From assembly GCA_004211785.1 (NCBI GenBank), contig SHBX01000016.1:1-57088 (forward strand): a DNA stretch of 57,088 bases, given 5' to 3'. The DNA is from Winogradskyella sp. Lineage in GTDB: Bacteria > Bacteroidota > Bacteroidia > Flavobacteriales > Flavobacteriaceae. Within the stretch, counting starts at the first letter, position 1; every line of letters begins with the position of its first letter. The notes beneath the pieces were generated by a model. The model was not told the DNA's origin. It did not search any database and saw only the letters and a list, made by a program, of their open reading frames with translations. Positions 17,373 through 26,277 of the stretch are shown here, one piece after another. The position numbers and the translations under genes were made by a program.

Positions 17373-19409
17373 TTACTTTAATATAAAAGCTCCCTTTTCA
17401 TACGTGCTATGGAAAGGGATTTTTTTATTCCTACAGCTTAGTTTCCATCGAGCTACATACGATTTGTAGTTGCTTGCGTCTGCAATAATTTGTTCAGGTT
17501 TAAGTGAATCAATTAGTCTGTTTAGATTAATTTTTGGTGAGTTTCTTAGTATAACAATGTTGGGTTTAAAGACATTGATATTGTAAATGCCTAAACTGTC
17601 TACAACTAAAATCAATTTGTCTTTATAGGTGTAGACAGACTTTAAGCTATCACTAGACTTAGTATTAATAAAATTACCAATCTGGTAGTCTTTAATTGTC
17701 TTGTCTTTTTTTATTACCAAACTATCTAAATTATGGTAAAGCGTTAAATTTTGATTGGATTTTTTAGCTAGTATGGTTGTTCTGTTTTTATTGAAAACTA
17801 CAAACTCTTTCGAGGTGTTTTTGTATTTGTTGTACAATATTACGGTAGAAAAAACAAGTAAACTTATTAAGGAATAATTTAATGCTTTAACTGTTCTCCG
17901 TTTCCATAAATAAAAGCCGCTGATTATGATTAAATAACTTGTAAATACATGGTAAATACTAAAAGAGATATCTCTTAGTAGAAAATTTTCAAACTGTGCA
18001 ACCCAAGCAATAAAAGCATTTAGATTATCTATAATGAAGCTAAAGACTGTTACTAAAACTGAAGGCAATATATTTAGTAAAGCCAAGATAATGACTAAAA
18101 TACCTAAACCAAGAATTAACCCTAAGGCAGGAATAATCACCAAATTTGAAACAAAAAACAACCCAGGAAATTGATGGAAGTAAAATAACCCAATCGGCGC
18201 AACGCCAATTTGAGCTGCTACCGTAACGGTTAAAATCTTCCATAATTTATTAGAAACTAAATTTGGTGCTTTCCATAAATTATACAAAATGGGTTGAATA
18301 GATACAATCGCCAAAACTGCTAAATAACTCATCTGAAACCCAACATCGAATAAATTGATAGGTTTAAAAAGCAACATCAAAAAAGCTGAAATTGTTAGCG
18401 TATTATATATGTTTGTTGGCCTTTTTAGATGTTGAGCAATAGCAATAATACTAAACATAGTCACAGCTCTAGTCACGGATGGCGATAAACCTGCGACAAA
18501 AGCAAAACACCACAAAAGCAAAACAATAAGCATAGGTTTTATATGATGTTTTCCATGCTTAATTCTATGTAGAGGTTTTAAAATATGTGTTAAGATTAAA
18601 AATATAATACCAACATGTAAACCAGAAACTGCAAGAATATGTATTGTTCCAGCATTTACATAATTATTATAAATCTCTGGACTTATATCTTGTCTTTGTC
18701 CGAGAAGTAATGCATTAATAATAGCAAGTGCATCTGGCTTAAAACCATTCTTTTTTAATTTAAAATTTACTTTGTTTCTAAAAGCATGCGCATAACCAGC
18801 AATAGATATTGATTTATTTTCTAATGAAATTAATTCATCTTGTTTGATGTAAATCTGATGATTAACATTACGTTGTTTTAAATAATGATTATAATCAAAC
18901 TGAAAAGGGTTTTTCGGCTTTACAACTTCAGAAAACTTTGTGTTTGTAAAATAAAGATTATCAATTGCTAGCTCATTGTGTAAAGAGTCTTGATCAAGAT
19001 TAAGCAAAATCTGTCCAGATACTTTTGTGCCATTTAGACTTTCAATTTCAGCGATATACTTGTGGTTGTAATTGTCGGATTTTAGGCGTTTTGTTATTCT
19101 GAAACTAAAATCTTGATAGTTGGTGTATTCAATATTAGAGTAGGCATAATGTGACGCTCTATTAGTTTCGTCATGAATTATTGTGCTTGATATGCCTATT
19201 AAAACAAATACTGTAAACGCAAAACCGCTGAATAGAATAGATGATTTTTTCTTTCTTCTAGAATAGAAAAAACTCACAATTAAACCAACAGCAAATACGG
19301 ATAAAAATAGTAATATGGCTTTAAGAGAAATGTTGACGTAAAAACCTATAATTATACCAGTAATAAGGCAAATTGTAAGCTTTATGATTGTGAAATTAAG
19401 TAACTTCAT
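17373..19409 (-). CDS. ComEC/Rec2-family DNA-uptake channel
   Basis: The 678-aa polytopic membrane protein matches the ComEC channel that carries single-stranded DNA across the inner membrane during transformation. An N-terminal pair of helices leads into a DUF4131-like soluble domain. The Competence domain follows (about 215-490), with LLLGQRQDI, AGTIHILAVSGLHVGII and AGLSPSVTRAVTMF. The C-terminal part (about 530-678) keeps only a weak resemblance to the metallo-beta-lactamase-like domain of long ComEC proteins. I see no HxHxDH metal motif there. It is last in the surE-lpxB-C40-comEC run, 27 bases after the peptidase gene. Confidence 0.88.
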   Translation of the reverse strand: MKLLNFTIIKLTICLITGIIIGFYVNISLKAILLFLSVFAVGLIVSFFYSRRKKKSSILFSGFAFTVFVLIGISSTIIHDETNRASHYAYSNIEYTNYQDFSFRITKRLKSDNYNHKYIAEIESLNGTKVSGQILLNLDQDSLHNELAIDNLYFTNTKFSEVVKPKNPFQFDYNHYLKQRNVNHQIYIKQDELISLENKSISIAGYAHAFRNKVNFKLKKNGFKPDALAIINALLLGQRQDISPEIYNNYVNAGTIHILAVSGLHVGIIFLILTHILKPLHRIKHGKHHIKPMLIVLLLWCFAFVAGLSPSVTRAVTMFSIIAIAQHLKRPTNIYNTLTISAFLMLLFKPINLFDVGFQMSYLAVLAIVSIQPILYNLWKAPNLVSNKLWKILTVTVAAQIGVAPIGLFYFHQFPGLFFVSNLVIIPALGLILGLGILVIILALLNILPSVLVTVFSFIIDNLNAFIAWVAQFENFLLRDISFSIYHVFTSYLIIISGFYLWKRRTVKALNYSLISLLVFSTVILYNKYKNTSKEFVVFNKNRTTILAKKSNQNLTLYHNLDSLVIKKDKTIKDYQIGNFINTKSSDSLKSVYTYKDKLILVVDSLGIYNINVFKPNIVILRNSPKINLNRLIDSLKPEQIIADASNYKSYVARWKLSCRNKKIPFHSTYEKGAFILK
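17391..17426 (+). terminator. Terminator for the thioredoxin gene, inside the 3' end of comEC
   Basis: A 12-bp stem with one G-T pair (17391-17402 with 17408-17419, loop CGTGC) is followed by seven Ts on the plus strand. It lies 23 bases after the thioredoxin-like gene's stop, within the last codons of the convergent comEC gene. Confidence 0.8.
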
Positions 19410-19436
19410 TACAGAAAGTTACTACAAAAATTTTAT

Positions 19437-19943
19437 TTACAAGTAGCGCCTAGCCTGAACGTAAGCAAAATACCAATAGCGCTCAGAGAGTTTAGATATT
19501 ATAACACCTCGACTAGTTGAAGCATGAATAAAAGAGATTTCTCCTTTGTTAACTTCTGTTACAATACCTACGTGATTAACTTTTCGGCTATTTTTTTTAG
19601 TAGCAAAAAAGACCAAATCGCCTTCTTGTACTTTTTTTAAATCTACCCAATCTCCAGTAACTGTTAAATCTTTTGTTGTTCGTGGCATTGAGACGTCATG
19701 TGCGGCAAAAGAAGTGTAAATAAGCCCAGAGCAATCCATTCCTTTTTTAGTTGTACCGCCATACTTGTATTTTACACCTTTAAAGCGTTTGGCATATGCT
19801 ATAATAGAAGTTGCCTTTTTAGATATAGGCTTTTTGGTTTCTGTTTTAGCTACTTTTCTAGTGTTGCGTTGTGATTTGTTTTTAGCAGATTTGCAACTGC
19901 TTAAGGTGGCTAGAATAATTAGTAATAGGTAAAGTTTCTTCAT
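19437..19943 (-). CDS. NlpC/P60 (C40) cell-wall peptidase lipoprotein
   Basis: The 168-aa protein has a lipoprotein signal (LATLSSC, Cys at about 17) and a basic linker. An NlpC/P60 domain follows with the Cys-His-His triad: Cys in MDCSGLIYTSF, His in KVNHVGIV and His in SFIHAST. It is expected to cut peptidoglycan stem peptides (gamma-D-Glu/diamino acid bond) in the periplasm. It lies two bases after lpxB's stop and precedes comEC, so the genes are probably cotranscribed. Spr/MepS-like hydrolases are the closest comparison in size. Confidence 0.9.
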   Translation of the reverse strand: MKKLYLLLIILATLSSCKSAKNKSQRNTRKVAKTETKKPISKKATSIIAYAKRFKGVKYKYGGTTKKGMDCSGLIYTSFAAHDVSMPRTTKDLTVTGDWVDLKKVQEGDLVFFATKKNSRKVNHVGIVTEVNKGEISFIHASTSRGVIISKLSERYWYFAYVQARRYL

Positions 19944-19945
19944 AG

Positions 19946-21058
19946 TTAATCCTTAATCGCTTCGTAAATCAACTTCGCGGTTTTTTTACTAGCGCCTTTT
20001 CCACCCAATTTTTGTTCTAATTCATAATAGTCTAAAAATAATTGGTTGCGTTTTTCGGGATTCAAAATAATTTCAAGTTCTTTTTTTAGACGTTTTGTAT
20101 TTAAATCAACTTGAATTAATTCTGTGACAACCTCACGATCCATAATTAAGTTAACTAATGAAATATATTTTAGAGTAATAATACGTTTTGCAATTTGATA
20201 TGATATGGCGTTGGCCTTATAGCAAACAACTTGCGGCACTTTAAATAAAGCAGTTTCTAAAGTTGCTGTACCAGAAGTGACCAAAGCAGCAAAAGAAACA
20301 CTCAGTAAATCGTAGGTTTTATTGTCTACAAAGGCAATATCTCTTGATTGTATGATAGACTTATAAAAACTAAAATCTTGACTTGGTGCACCAGCAATTA
20401 CAAACTGATAATCAGCAAAATCATCAGCAACACTTAACATTACATTAAGCATCTTTTTTATTTCTTGTTTTCTGCTTCCTGGTAGAAGCGCAATAATTGG
20501 TTTATTACTTAATTTATGCTTTTGTCTAAATGTGTTTTCGTCAATAAGTTTTCTATCAGAAACGGCATCAATAAGCGGATGTCCAACAAAGTAAGCATCG
20601 TATCCATGTGTTTTGTAGAATCCCTTTTCAAAAGGTAAAATAGTATACATCGCGTCAACATCACGTTTTATCTTTTTAACCCTACCAGCACGAGATGCCC
20701 ATACTTGAGGAGATATGTAATAATGTGTTTTAAAGCCTTCTTCTTTTGCCCATTTTGCTATACGTAAATTAAAGCCAGAGTTGTCTATAAATACAATGAC
20801 ATCAGGATTAAAAGCTTCAATATCTTTTTTGCAGAATTTAATAAAACCTAGTATGGTTTTTAGGTTTATGATTACTTCAGCAAAGCCCATAAAAGAGCGT
20901 TCTTTGTAGTGTGTAATTAGAGTTCCGCCAACATTTTGCATAAGGTCGCCACCCCAAAAACGAATATCTGCATTTTTGTCTTCATCAAAAAGTGCTTTCA
21001 TTAAATTAGAACCATGTAAGTCTCCAGAAGCTTCTCCAGATATAATGTAGTACTTCAT
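19946..21058 (-). CDS. lpxB: Lipid-A-disaccharide synthase
   Basis: LpxB joins UDP-2,3-diacylglucosamine and lipid X to form the lipid A disaccharide at the cytoplasmic face of the inner membrane. The 370-aa GT-B-type protein has the N-terminal SGEASGDLHGSNL motif, a central YYISPQVWASRAGRV block, LLPGSRKQEI and the late VTSGTATLE nucleotide-binding motif. All are diagnostic for the family, and the length is normal. It follows a small membrane-protein gene by two bases and precedes the NlpC/P60 gene by two, within a tight minus-strand operon that starts with surE. Confidence 0.96.
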   Translation of the reverse strand: MKYYIISGEASGDLHGSNLMKALFDEDKNADIRFWGGDLMQNVGGTLITHYKERSFMGFAEVIINLKTILGFIKFCKKDIEAFNPDVIVFIDNSGFNLRIAKWAKEEGFKTHYYISPQVWASRAGRVKKIKRDVDAMYTILPFEKGFYKTHGYDAYFVGHPLIDAVSDRKLIDENTFRQKHKLSNKPIIALLPGSRKQEIKKMLNVMLSVADDFADYQFVIAGAPSQDFSFYKSIIQSRDIAFVDNKTYDLLSVSFAALVTSGTATLETALFKVPQVVCYKANAISYQIAKRIITLKYISLVNLIMDREVVTELIQVDLNTKRLKKELEIILNPEKRNQLFLDYYELEQKLGGKGASKKTAKLIYEAIKD

Positions 21059-21060
21059 GG

Positions 21061-21351
21061 TTATAATTTATTGATTAAAAATAGAATACCTATTAAAATT
21101 GTGGCAAGTAAAACGCCTTTAGCAATGTTATCTTTCTTCTTGTTTAAAAATAAATAAAATATAGGTAAGTTAATTAGTACACCTATGCTAGCACGTTTGT
21201 CTAGAAGCGTGGTGCTAAAAGAACGGTCTATAATACGACTAAAAGAGCTGCCTTTGTATAAGCCAATGCAAACATCAAAAAAGAAAATGCCAATGAATAC
21301 TGCAATTATTCCCACAAAAAATCCAATTATAATTTCCTTTTTATGCGTCAA
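21061..21351 (-). CDS. Small membrane protein between surE and lpxB
   Basis: The 96-aa protein has three hydrophobic segments (about 8-30, 49-67 and 77-94) and no motif I recognise. Its start overlaps the 3' end of surE by 11 bases and its stop is two bases from lpxB, so it is translated as part of this operon. The context suggests a membrane role related to lipid A or the envelope, but nothing in the sequence shows it. Function is unknown. Confidence 0.75.
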   Translation of the reverse strand: MTHKKEIIIGFFVGIIAVFIGIFFFDVCIGLYKGSSFSRIIDRSFSTTLLDKRASIGVLINLPIFYLFLNKKKDNIAKGVLLATILIGILFLINKL

Positions 21352-22117
21352 AATCCCAAGAGTTTAATTGTTGTATAGCATGGTGCGCAGTAAGGTCAAA
21401 CTGAACTGGGACTACAGAAACATAATTGTGTTCAAGAGCCCACTCATCTGTATCCTCGCCATTGTCCATATTTACAAATTTTCCGGTTAACCAGTAATAT
21501 TCGCGTCCCATAGGGTTAGTGCGTTTATCAAATTCTTCCTCCCAATTAGCACGTGCTTGTCTACAAACCTTAATGCCTTTGATGTCTTTTTTTGCAATAT
21601 TTGGTAAATTTACATTAAGTACAACACCATCTGGCAAACCATGTTCTAAAACGTTTGAAGCTATAGTTTTTACAAACGATTTACAATGCTCAAAATTAGC
21701 ACTCCAATTATAGTCTAACAAAGAAAAACCAATAGCAGGAATGCTTTCGATTCCGGCTTCGAGAGCTGCACTCATAGTCCCAGAATAGATGACATTTATA
21801 GAAGAATTAGAGCCATGATTAATGCCAGATACACAAAGGTCTGGCTTCCTGTCCAAAACTTCTCTAACTGCCAGTTTTACGCAATCGGCAGGTGTGCCAG
21901 AGCAACTGTATTCTATTTGAGAGCCATTGTCTATAACAACTTTTTCAACATGTAGCGTAGAATTTATAGTTATGGCATGTCCCATACCACTTTGAGGACT
22001 ATCTGGAGCAACAACTACAACGTCTCCAAGCTCTGACATTACTGAAATAAGTGTTCTTATTCCTGGAGCGGTGATACCATCATCATTTGTGACTAAAATT
22101 AGCGGTTTTTTAGACAT
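21341..22117 (-). CDS. surE: 5'/3'-nucleotidase SurE
   Basis: SurE is a metal-dependent phosphatase acting on nucleoside monophosphates. The 258-aa form starting at the ATG at 22117 (MSKKPLILVTNDDG) is preferred; an ATG nine codons upstream has no family support. The metal-binding pair is in LVTNDDGITAPG. Further conserved blocks are VVAPDSPQSGMGHAIT, SGTPADCVKLA and VSGINHGSNSS, where the Ser and Asn complete the metal site. It is first in the surE-membrane protein-lpxB-C40-comEC operon and divergent from the C-terminal processing protease. Confidence 0.95.
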   Translation of the reverse strand: MSKKPLILVTNDDGITAPGIRTLISVMSELGDVVVVAPDSPQSGMGHAITINSTLHVEKVVIDNGSQIEYSCSGTPADCVKLAVREVLDRKPDLCVSGINHGSNSSINVIYSGTMSAALEAGIESIPAIGFSLLDYNWSANFEHCKSFVKTIASNVLEHGLPDGVVLNVNLPNIAKKDIKGIKVCRQARANWEEEFDKRTNPMGREYYWLTGKFVNMDNGEDTDEWALEHNYVSVVPVQFDLTAHHAIQQLNSWDFDA

Positions 22118-22212
22118 TTTTTGAATTTTAATTTTGTAGTGCAAAAATACTAAAATAGCTAGTAAAAGCTACTATAACGTGGTTTAACAAAAAATTAGTA
22201 GCACTTTGGTTT

Positions 22213-22240
22213 TTTGGCATGGTTTTTTCGTCTATTTTAG
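22213..22240 (+). promoter_or_regulatory. Possible promoter of the C-terminal processing protease
   Basis: TTTG at 22213-22216 and TATTTTAG at 22233-22240 resemble the Bacteroidota -33 (TTTG) and -7 (TAnnTTTG, one mismatch) elements with a 16-nt spacer. They would give a leader of about 115 nt. That leader holds a nested inverted repeat: CAACCAT at 22284-22290 with ATGGTTG at 22323-22329, enclosing ATGATTA/TAATCAT at 22288-22294 and 22300-22306. Confidence 0.35.
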
Positions 22241-22365
22241 ACAATTATATGATGAAAAAGCGTTTTCAAAAAACATATAAAGCAACCATGATTAGTTTTT
22301 AATCATACATATAGATTATAATATGGTTGTTGCGTATGACCTATGAAAACAATAAAAATTAACAC

Positions 22366-24501
22366 ATGAAAGGGAAATACAAATTCTTATTGCTAGCATT
22401 GCTAATAGCATTTGCTTCGTGCAGTTTTACAAGTAAAGTTGATGGTGAAGGTTCGGATAAAGACAAGTTACTTGTTCGAATAATTACATATTTACTTGAT
22501 CAAGGACATTATGCGCCTCAAGATATTAATGACGATTTTTCGGGAAGAGTTTATGATGACTATATCAGACAACTAGATCCTTTTAAAAGATATTTCTACA
22601 AGTCAGATATCAAGGAATTTGAGTCTTATAAAACTCAGCTCGATGATCAGTTAAGAGCTTACGATTTGGCATTTTTCGATTTAACGCACAAGCGTTTGCT
22701 TCAGCGAATTGCCGAGTCTAAAGAAGTATATGCTAAAATTTTAGACAAGCCTTTTGATTACAACAAAGATGAAAGCTTTAATTCTAGTTACGAATCTTTA
22801 GATTATGTAAAGAATAAGCGTGAAATGAAAGAGCGTTGGAGAAAACAATTAAAGTTTTCTACTATTGCTAATTATGATGAAGCTATTGAGAATAATCTTT
22901 TAATGTCTCAGGAAGACGAGACAGTTGAAAAGAAATCAGATAAAGAATTAGAGGTTGAAGCTCGCGAAACAACATTAAATTCTTTAAAGGAATTATATAC
23001 ATACATGGATGAACGTCAACGTAAAGATTGGTTTGGTGTATACATAAATGCAATTGTTAGAGAATTTGATCCTCATACATTTTATTTCGAGCCAGAAGAT
23101 AAAGAACGTTTTGATGTGGAAATGTCTGGTAAATTTGAAGGTATTGGTGCACGATTACAACGTAGTCTAGATGTAATCTCTATAAGTGAATTGATTAGCG
23201 GTGGACCAGCTTGGAGACAAAACAAACTAGAAACAGGAGATCAAATCTTGAAAGTAACTCAGGAAGACGAAGAAGAAGGCGTAAACATTGTTGGTATGCG
23301 TTTAGAAGATGCTGTTAAGTTTATAAAAGGGCCAAAAGGAACAACAGTGACGCTTACAGTTAAAAAAGTAGATGGCACTTTAGAAGACATTTCAATTGTT
23401 CGTGATGAGGTGGTATTAGAAGAGACTTATGCAAAATCATCTACGGTAATTAAAGATGGAAAAAAATACGGTGTTATAAATCTTCCTAGCTTTTATGATA
23501 ATTTCGATAGAAAAAATAGAATTAGTTGTTCTATTGATGTTAAGCGAGAAATTGAAAGACTAAAGAAAGAAGGCATTGAAGGTATTATTATGGACTTGAG
23601 AGATAACCGTGGTGGTTCTTTAGGAGCTGTTGTGGATATGGCAGGTTTATTTATTGAAGAAGGTCCAATTGTACAAGTTCAGAGTACTACTGAACCAAAA
23701 CGAATTTACAGAGATAAAGACAAATCTATAGTTTGGGATGGCCCATTAGTTATAATGGTTAATGAGTTATCGGCTTCGGCTTCGGAGATTTTGGCAGCTG
23801 CAATGCAAGATTATAAAAGAGCTGTTATAATAGGTAGCGAACAGACTTTTGGTAAAGGTACAGTACAAAATGTAGTAGATTTAAATAGAGTAGTGCGTAA
23901 TAATACAAATGGAGATTTAGGTGCTATAAAATTCACAACGGATAAGTATTACAGGATTAATGGCGGTTCAACACAGTTAGAAGGAGTTAAGAGTGATATT
24001 GTTGTACCAGACCGTTATAAGTATATTGGTATCGGTGAACGTACTCAAGACAATCCATTAGCTTGGGACGAAATTAGCGCAACAGATTATAATGTTTGGG
24101 AAAACTATTACGATTATGATGCTGCAATAGCAAAAAGTAAAAAAAGAATTGCAGGTAACGAGCAATTAAGATTAATTGACGAAAATGCAAAGTGGATAAA
24201 CGAAATTAGAGATAATGAAACATATTCACTTAACTACAACAGCTACAAGAATCGTTTAGAACTTAATGAAGAGCAAGCAAAGCGTTTCGAAAAAATATCA
24301 GATTATAGCACAAACTTAACATTCAATTCATTACCATACGAAATTAGCTTAATGCAAAAAGATTCAATTCTTAAAGAAAAAAGAAAGCGTTGGCATGTGA
24401 GTTTAAGCAAGGATGTGTATGTCGAAGAAGCACTTAATGTGTTAAACGACTTAAAGCTATCTTATGCTATTAAAAATAATGTAGCTAAGATGAAAAATTA
24501 A
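22366..24501 (+). CDS. prc: C-terminal processing (tail-specific) protease
   Basis: The 711-aa serine protease of family S41 cuts periplasmic proteins from their C-termini. A lipoprotein-like signal ends in FASCS (Cys at about 19). An N-terminal domain is followed by a PDZ domain (about 245-345, starting GKFEGIGARL). The protease core contains the catalytic Ser471 in NELSASASE and Lys497 in TFGKGTVQ. Their 26-residue spacing is one more than in E. coli Tsp, from one extra residue before the TFGKG motif. A C-terminal DUF3340-like domain completes it. It leads a two-gene unit with an OppC-like permease 13 bases downstream. Confidence 0.95.
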   Translation: MKGKYKFLLLALLIAFASCSFTSKVDGEGSDKDKLLVRIITYLLDQGHYAPQDINDDFSGRVYDDYIRQLDPFKRYFYKSDIKEFESYKTQLDDQLRAYDLAFFDLTHKRLLQRIAESKEVYAKILDKPFDYNKDESFNSSYESLDYVKNKREMKERWRKQLKFSTIANYDEAIENNLLMSQEDETVEKKSDKELEVEARETTLNSLKELYTYMDERQRKDWFGVYINAIVREFDPHTFYFEPEDKERFDVEMSGKFEGIGARLQRSLDVISISELISGGPAWRQNKLETGDQILKVTQEDEEEGVNIVGMRLEDAVKFIKGPKGTTVTLTVKKVDGTLEDISIVRDEVVLEETYAKSSTVIKDGKKYGVINLPSFYDNFDRKNRISCSIDVKREIERLKKEGIEGIIMDLRDNRGGSLGAVVDMAGLFIEEGPIVQVQSTTEPKRIYRDKDKSIVWDGPLVIMVNELSASASEILAAAMQDYKRAVIIGSEQTFGKGTVQNVVDLNRVVRNNTNGDLGAIKFTTDKYYRINGGSTQLEGVKSDIVVPDRYKYIGIGERTQDNPLAWDEISATDYNVWENYYDYDAAIAKSKKRIAGNEQLRLIDENAKWINEIRDNETYSLNYNSYKNRLELNEEQAKRFEKISDYSTNLTFNSLPYEISLMQKDSILKEKRKRWHVSLSKDVYVEEALNVLNDLKLSYAIKNNVAKMKN

Positions 24502-24514
24502 AGCTCGACAATAG

Positions 24515-25609
24515 ATGTCAAAAAGCAATAATTCATTATCACGGTTAGCGCTCCAAAAATTCAAAAAGAATGTTTGGGGCGTTTTCAGTTTTTGGATAAT
24601 AGTAATTATTGGTTTGGTTTCGATATTTGCTTATGTTTTAGTGCCAGATGATTCTAAAAATGCTAATCAGATGCATTTGTCTATACATTCTAAACCTCCA
24701 GGTTTTAAGGTAAGGATGTTAGAGGTTCCTAATGAAATTATAGATGAAGACTCTTTCATGTCTAAAATCTTTTTTGGTCGAAATAACACAACAACAGAAA
24801 TTCCAATTTCAGATTTTAAGGTTGAAAACGAAATTCTTATCTATACTGAATATACTTCAGATGGTTTGATTGGTCAAGAAAAGTCAATTGATATTGGTGT
24901 TTTTCCTAATGGTAAATATGAAAGTTATATAAAAGAAAGACGTTTTGTTTTTGGCACTGACAAATACGGAAGAGATTATTTGAGTAGAATTTTAATTGGT
25001 GCTCGTATTTCATTCTTTATAGGTTTTGTAGCAGTCTTTATTTCTTTGCTAGTTGGGCTTTTTATGGGTAGTTTGGCAGGTTATTATGGTGGTAAGGTAG
25101 ATGCATTTATCATGTGGATTATCAATATTACATGGTCAATACCAACGTTGCTATTAGTTATAGCCATTACATTGGCTTTAGGAAAAGGATTTTGGCAAGT
25201 TTTTATCGCTGTGGGTTTAACGATGTGGGTTGAGGTTGCTAGAGTTGTAAGAGGGCAAATAATAGGCGCAAAACAATTACAATATGTAACAGCGGCAAGA
25301 GCTTTAGGCTTTACGGATTTTAGAATTATAACTAAGCATATTCTGCCAAATATTATGGCGCCACTTATTGTAATTTCTGCTGCTAATTTTGCTGCTGCAA
25401 TTTTAATAGAAAGTGGGTTGAGTTTTCTAGGGATAGGTGCGCAACCACCAATGGCAAGTTGGGGAGCGATGATTAAAGACCATTACAATTATATAGTCTT
25501 GGGTAAGCCATATTTAGCTTTAATTCCGGGAATATGTATTATGATTTTGGTAATGGCATTTATGTTGATAGGGAATGCGCTTCGTGATGCTTTGGATGTG
25601 AAAACTTAA
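24515..25609 (+). CDS. OppC/DppC-like ABC permease, without partners
   Basis: The 364-aa protein has one N-terminal helix (about 20-43) and a periplasmic domain of about 100 residues. A five-helix BPD_transp_1 permease core follows. The EAA loop reads TAARALGFTDFRIITKHILPN in part, and the OppC-type RFVFGTDKYGRDYLSRI segment precedes the core. These are features of the second permease of peptide/nickel ABC importers. No OppB, ATPase or binding-protein gene lies nearby; partners must be elsewhere. Its 3' end overlaps convergent engB by four bases. Coexpression with the protease gene is inferred from the 13-base gap. Confidence 0.88.
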   Translation: MSKSNNSLSRLALQKFKKNVWGVFSFWIIVIIGLVSIFAYVLVPDDSKNANQMHLSIHSKPPGFKVRMLEVPNEIIDEDSFMSKIFFGRNNTTTEIPISDFKVENEILIYTEYTSDGLIGQEKSIDIGVFPNGKYESYIKERRFVFGTDKYGRDYLSRILIGARISFFIGFVAVFISLLVGLFMGSLAGYYGGKVDAFIMWIINITWSIPTLLLVIAITLALGKGFWQVFIAVGLTMWVEVARVVRGQIIGAKQLQYVTAARALGFTDFRIITKHILPNIMAPLIVISAANFAAAILIESGLSFLGIGAQPPMASWGAMIKDHYNYIVLGKPYLALIPGICIMILVMAFMLIGNALRDALDVKT

Positions 25610-26223
25610 ACTTGATTGCGTAATTTTTCAATCTCATCATTAGTCTCACCAATAAATCCTAAAACATCATCCTTACCAATAGTTTTACTAGAAGATGTTA
25701 CAAAATAAGGCGGTAACTCTTCCCAAAATTGTAAGAGGTTATTGCAATAATCATCAACATGTCTTTCTATCGCCTTAGGTTTCAGTTTATCTGCTTTTGT
25801 AAAGATGATAGAAAACGGAATTTCCTTTTCACCTAAATACTGCATAAATTCTAAATCTACAGGTTGAGGTTTGTGACGAATATCTATGAGTACAAATGCT
25901 GAAACTAGTTGTTTGCGTTGCTCAAAATAATTAGTAATAAATTTCTGAAACTTTTTCTTAGAAGATTTAGATACGCGTGCATAACCATAGCCAGGTAAGT
26001 CTACCAAAAACCAGTTTTTATTAATTAAAAAATGATTGATAAGTTGAGTCTTTCCTGGTCTACCAGATGTTTTTGCTAAGCTTTTGCGACTTGTTAACAT
26101 GTTGATAAGAGAAGACTTTCCGACATTGCTACGACCAATAAAAGCGTATTCAGGTAGTGGCTGTGGAGGACATTTGTCTACGTCAGAATTACTTATTATA
26201 AATTCAGCAGATTTTATTTTCAT
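25606..26223 (-). CDS. engB: Ribosome-biogenesis GTP-binding protein EngB/YihA
   Basis: The 205-aa GTPase is needed for assembly of the large ribosomal subunit. G1 is GRSNVGKSSLIN (about 29-40), the switch region has KTSGRPGKTQLINHF, G3 is DLPGYGYA and G4 is TKADK. Length and motifs match YihA/YsxC. It is convergent with, and overlaps by four bases, the permease gene, and is followed at its 5' side by an alpha/beta-hydrolase gene on the same strand (54-base gap). Confidence 0.96.
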   Translation of the reverse strand: MKIKSAEFIISNSDVDKCPPQPLPEYAFIGRSNVGKSSLINMLTSRKSLAKTSGRPGKTQLINHFLINKNWFLVDLPGYGYARVSKSSKKKFQKFITNYFEQRKQLVSAFVLIDIRHKPQPVDLEFMQYLGEKEIPFSIIFTKADKLKPKAIERHVDDYCNNLLQFWEELPPYFVTSSSKTIGKDDVLGFIGETNDEIEKLRNQV

Positions 26224-26277
26224 CTTTAGTTCCCGCGAGAAAGGGAATCTTTTTAATTAGTTAAGACAAATTTACAG

